Made by a program: the position numbers and the translations under genes. DNA of 10,649 bases, taken from Poronia punctata (lineage: Eukaryota; Ascomycota; Sordariomycetes; Xylariales; Xylariaceae). This document shows positions 7,960-10,649 of the stretch, piece after piece. The notes beneath the pieces were generated by a model. That model did not search any database. It was not told the origin of the DNA and saw nothing but the letters and a program-made list of their open reading frames with translations. Numbering within the stretch: position 1 is the first letter of the stretch; every line of letters starts with the position of its first letter. The stretch lies in contig MU402020.1 of the NCBI GenBank assembly GCA_022579005.1, positions 1 through 10,649 on the forward strand. Direction: 5' to 3'.

Positions 7960-10649
7960 TTACTACTTTTTAAAACTTTATTTTTAAGTTTATAACGTAT
8001 ATAACGTTATAATAAAGATAACCTTTGTAAACTAATAAAAAAAACCCTTTTAACAAAAAGAACCTTTAAAAACTAAAAAAAAAACCTTTTAAAAAATACG
8101 TAGCCCTTTTTTTTAATATTACTTATATTATTAGAAAACATATAAAAAAAAAAGCAAAAGCTGCTTGCTTAATACTTTTTACAGTTTAAAAACACTAGCT
8201 ACTTTTATTTTTTTATACTATTATAAGCAAATATAAAAAAAGCTTAAAAACTTGCTTTTAATTATATAGCAAAAATTATAAACTTAAAAATAGATTTTCT
8301 TTTAATATAAGTAAAAAAAAAACAAGCTTTCTTTACAGCACTAAAAAGCTAGCATAAGTAGTTTTTATACTTAAAACTATAAGCTTTTTTAAATATAAAA
8401 CTAAATTTAAAAGATTTAAATTTAAACTAAACCTTTTGCAAATCTTTTTAATAAGGTTTAATATACTTAAAACCTAACTAAAAACTTACTTATAAAAAAA
8501 ATATAAATTTTAAAAATTTAGCTTAAAAATATAACTTAAGCTTAAAAAATAACAAACTTAAAAAACTAAAACTTTTAAGTTTTTATTTATCCTTAGCACT
8601 TAAAACTATAAAAAAGTTAAAAAAAAAAAAAGTATTTTTTATAAAAACACTTATAAAACAACATATTTACAATCTTTTATTTTTAGTATTAAAATTTTAA
8701 TTATTACTATATAAACCTATTAAAACTTTAAATATTTTAAAACTTATAAATACTTTAAAAACGTTAATAATAGTAAACAATACTTTACTAATAAACAATA
8801 GCAAATATGCTAAATAAATATTAACTTTAATAGCTAAAACCTTTTGCTTTTTATAAAAAAACTAAATAAATTAAATTTAAAATAACTAAAGTTCCTTTTA
8901 TAAATAAAAACTTTAATAAGTAAGATTTTTTAATTTTAACTTAAAAATATTTTTTAAACAAAAAAATTATATAATAGTAAGCTTAAATACTTACTAGCAA
9001 AACGTTTTATTGTTTAAAAACAGCGTTAAAAAATATTTTAAAAACTTAGCATAAGCAGCAGTTATTTATTAAAATTTTCTTTAACTTTTAAAAAGTAATG
9101 CTTAAGCTTAGTAGTTTAAAAAATATAGCTTAAAACTAAAAAAAAGCATGTTAGCAAATAATAATAAAGCTTTTATTAAATTGTACAAGCAATTTTAAAT
9201 ATTGCTAGCAAATGCCCTTATAGTACTTTATAATTTTTAAAATATATTTAGTATTTAATAACTTAAAAATAACACGTTTATTAAATCTTAAGCTATAAAA
9301 ATAACTAAATATATTAAAGCAATAAGATTAAAATCCTTTATTTAATAGTTAACTTAAATTTATAATATAATATACTTACCTTTTTAATAACTTATTATAT
9401 AACTAAAAGCTAGTATAATTATTAATTAATTTTTTATTTATTTAAAAAAAAAGGCTATAACTTATAAATATATAGTTACTAATACTATATTAATATTTAT
9501 TAACTAATAACTTTTTAAAGCTACCTATATTTTAACTTTAACTTATGTTTATAACATATTAACTAGTTTTTAAAACCTAACTTTTAAAAAAAAAAACAAA
9601 AATATATACTAAAAATAAAACAACTATAATATAAAATATAAAAATACTTAACTATTTAATTATAATAATAAAAGCACCTAAAAATATAGCAAACTAGCTA
9701 ATAAAATATAAAAATAAAACTAATACTAATATAATAATTACTATTTTAATAATAGTAAAGATTAAGATTAACGTTACTAACTTAAGAAATAGGCTAGGTT
9801 TAAAAAAACTAAACTTTAACGCTAATTTAATAAGTAAGTAAAACAACTATATACTTAAAACCTTAAATTTAAAAACAAGGTTTATATAGCACAAAACAAA
9901 GCAAACAAAAAAGCTTAAAAAAAACAGCTTTAATAAAATAGCTACTTTTTTTTAAAAAAAGTATTAAATAAAAAAAACAAAAAAGTATACACTTTTAATA
10001 AAGTAAAAAATAAAAACAATTATAATTATTTATTAAATTTTAAACTAGTAACTATAACTAAATTAGCTTTTTTTATACCTAAGTACTACAAGACATACTA
10101 AAAATACTATACTTTATTTTTATTATAAAATTAATATATAAAATATATAATAAAAAACTTATGCTAACTAAGCAAAACACTTAAAATAGTATATTATAGT
10201 TTAATAATTAAAAAAGTATTAAATAATAACCTTATATTAAAATAACCGTTGTTAAAAAAAGCATTCTTTATTATAAAATATATAAAGTTAAAAAATAAAA
10301 TATATATAAATATTAAACTTAAAAAATGCTAACTTTATAACGCCTTTTTTAAATATATATATATAAAACTTTAAGTATAGTTTTTATACTAAGATTATAT
10401 ATTTATAATATATGCTAACTTAAAAGCTTTAAACAATATAGTTAGCTAAAAATTTTTAAATAAATTAAGCGTTAAATACTATACTAAGCAAGCATAAATT
10501 TTACTAAAATATAAAAAAATAAAAAAATTAATTACTTTAGCTATAAAAGCTACATTTTTATTTTAAATATAATTAAGTATAAAGTTAAAAGTTAACATGT
10601 TTATTATAGCATAGCTAAACTAAAACCTAAAACTACGTATTTTTTTAAG
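7960..10649 (-). repeat. Right degraded repeat, plus strand C-rich
   Basis: This relic has the opposite skew to the left block: six sampled lines (starting at 8041, 8581, 9601, 9721, 9841 and 9901) hold 40 C and 16 G. ACA, ACC and CCT words survive, while TGT and GG are rare, so plus-strand G was lost preferentially (C-to-T on the minus strand). TC (about 11) and GA (about 12) are reduced but present, so mutation is less complete than in the centre. The minus frame over 9697-9951 has one stop in 85 codons (34-codon and 50-codon open stretches) but encodes no domain that I recognise. No intact gene, RNA or terminal repeat is visible, and the element runs off the window end. Confidence 0.55.
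7991..8010. repeat. Short direct repeat TATAACGT and palindrome ATAACGTTAT
   Basis: TATAACGT occurs at 7991-7998 and again at 8000-8007, and the second copy is part of the perfect palindrome ATAACGTTAT at 8001-8010. It lies just inside the right block. It could be a minor tandem duplication at the element edge, with no function inferred. Confidence 0.4.

Larger units (their letters stand above)
7590..7960. other. Least mutated island between two relics
   Basis: I count about ten TC and eleven GA dinucleotides here, against none in the preceding 3.7 kb. Intact words include GATCC, CTTTCG and GGATC. It carries several short inverted repeats, listed separately. It marks the switch from the balanced central block to the C-skewed right block. 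It could be ancestral unique DNA between elements, the terminal part of a younger element, or a copy too diverged to be hit hard. No reading frame of note and no tRNA fold was found. Confidence 0.5.
1..10649. other. RIP-saturated AT-rich repeat block with no intact genes
   Basis: The whole window is extremely AT-rich, TpA exceeds ApT, and CpA/TpG are scarce except as GCA/TGC. TAA and TAG recur every few codons in each frame that I read on both strands. Together these show heavy C-to-T change on both strands. RIP in Pezizomycotina fungi does this to duplicated DNA and leaves gene-free AT-rich tracts, usually heterochromatic. The fungal assignment is an inference from this pattern, because no gene is readable enough to place the organism. 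I saw no tRNA-like cloverleaf, no rRNA segment and no regulatory array. Every stretch over 300 bases is therefore gene-free, and the block entries say what each holds. Confidence 0.85.

Noticed and set aside
9697..9846. Highly hydrophobic minus-strand translation resembling membrane segments
   Set aside because: C-to-T change turns Pro, Ser, Thr and Ala codons into Leu, Phe, Ile and Val, so any decayed frame here looks hydrophobic. It is not evidence of a membrane protein.
1..10649. AT-rich protist nuclear DNA or a mitochondrial genome
   Set aside because: Those are AT-rich through overall bias and codon use, with open genes. Here TC/GA are erased while GCT, AGC and ACT stay, frames are full of TAA/TAG, and there is no tRNA or rRNA.

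Overview
The window looks like a dead, hyper-mutated repeat block from a filamentous fungus, most likely an ascomycete of the Pezizomycotina. Hand counts on sample lines give 15-20% G+C. TpA clearly exceeds ApT: 15:6, 12:7 and 13:9 in three 60-base lines starting at 1081, 4141 and 9661. The surviving C and G sit in a very narrow set of contexts. Saturating C-to-T change on both strands of repeated DNA is the hallmark of repeat-induced point mutation (RIP). An ordinary AT-rich genome such as Plasmodium, Dictyostelium or an organelle should not lose TC/GA while keeping GCT, AGC and ACT. The species cannot be named from this sequence.

I found no intact protein gene, tRNA, rRNA, CRISPR array, promoter or terminator that I can defend. 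Stop codons fill every frame that I read. The useful content is the mutational structure, which divides the window into blocks. (1) 1 to about 3290 is a relic whose plus strand keeps more G than C (51 G to 19 C in 360 sampled bases). A milder stretch at about 2640-2980 ends in two long T runs. (2) About 3290-3560 is a short, less mutated stretch with a 12-base palindrome repeated 20 bases apart. (3) About 3560-7590 is the most degraded part. From 3847 to 7541 I find no GA and no TC dinucleotide at all, and G and C are balanced. (4) About 7590-7960 is the least mutated island, rich in GA/TC and in short inverted repeats around GATC-containing words. (5) About 7960-10649 is a second relic with the opposite skew (16 G to 40 C in 360 sampled bases).

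The simplest reading is several old transposable elements, nested or adjacent and in different orientations, all mutated by RIP and probably packed in heterochromatin. The two lightly mutated stretches would be junctions, or flanking DNA that received fewer mutations. No gene system is apparent. The points worth checking are the unusual sequence context of the lost cytosines, the reversal of strand skew between the flanks, and a weak trace of a non-LTR reverse transcriptase near 5.88-6.05 kb.
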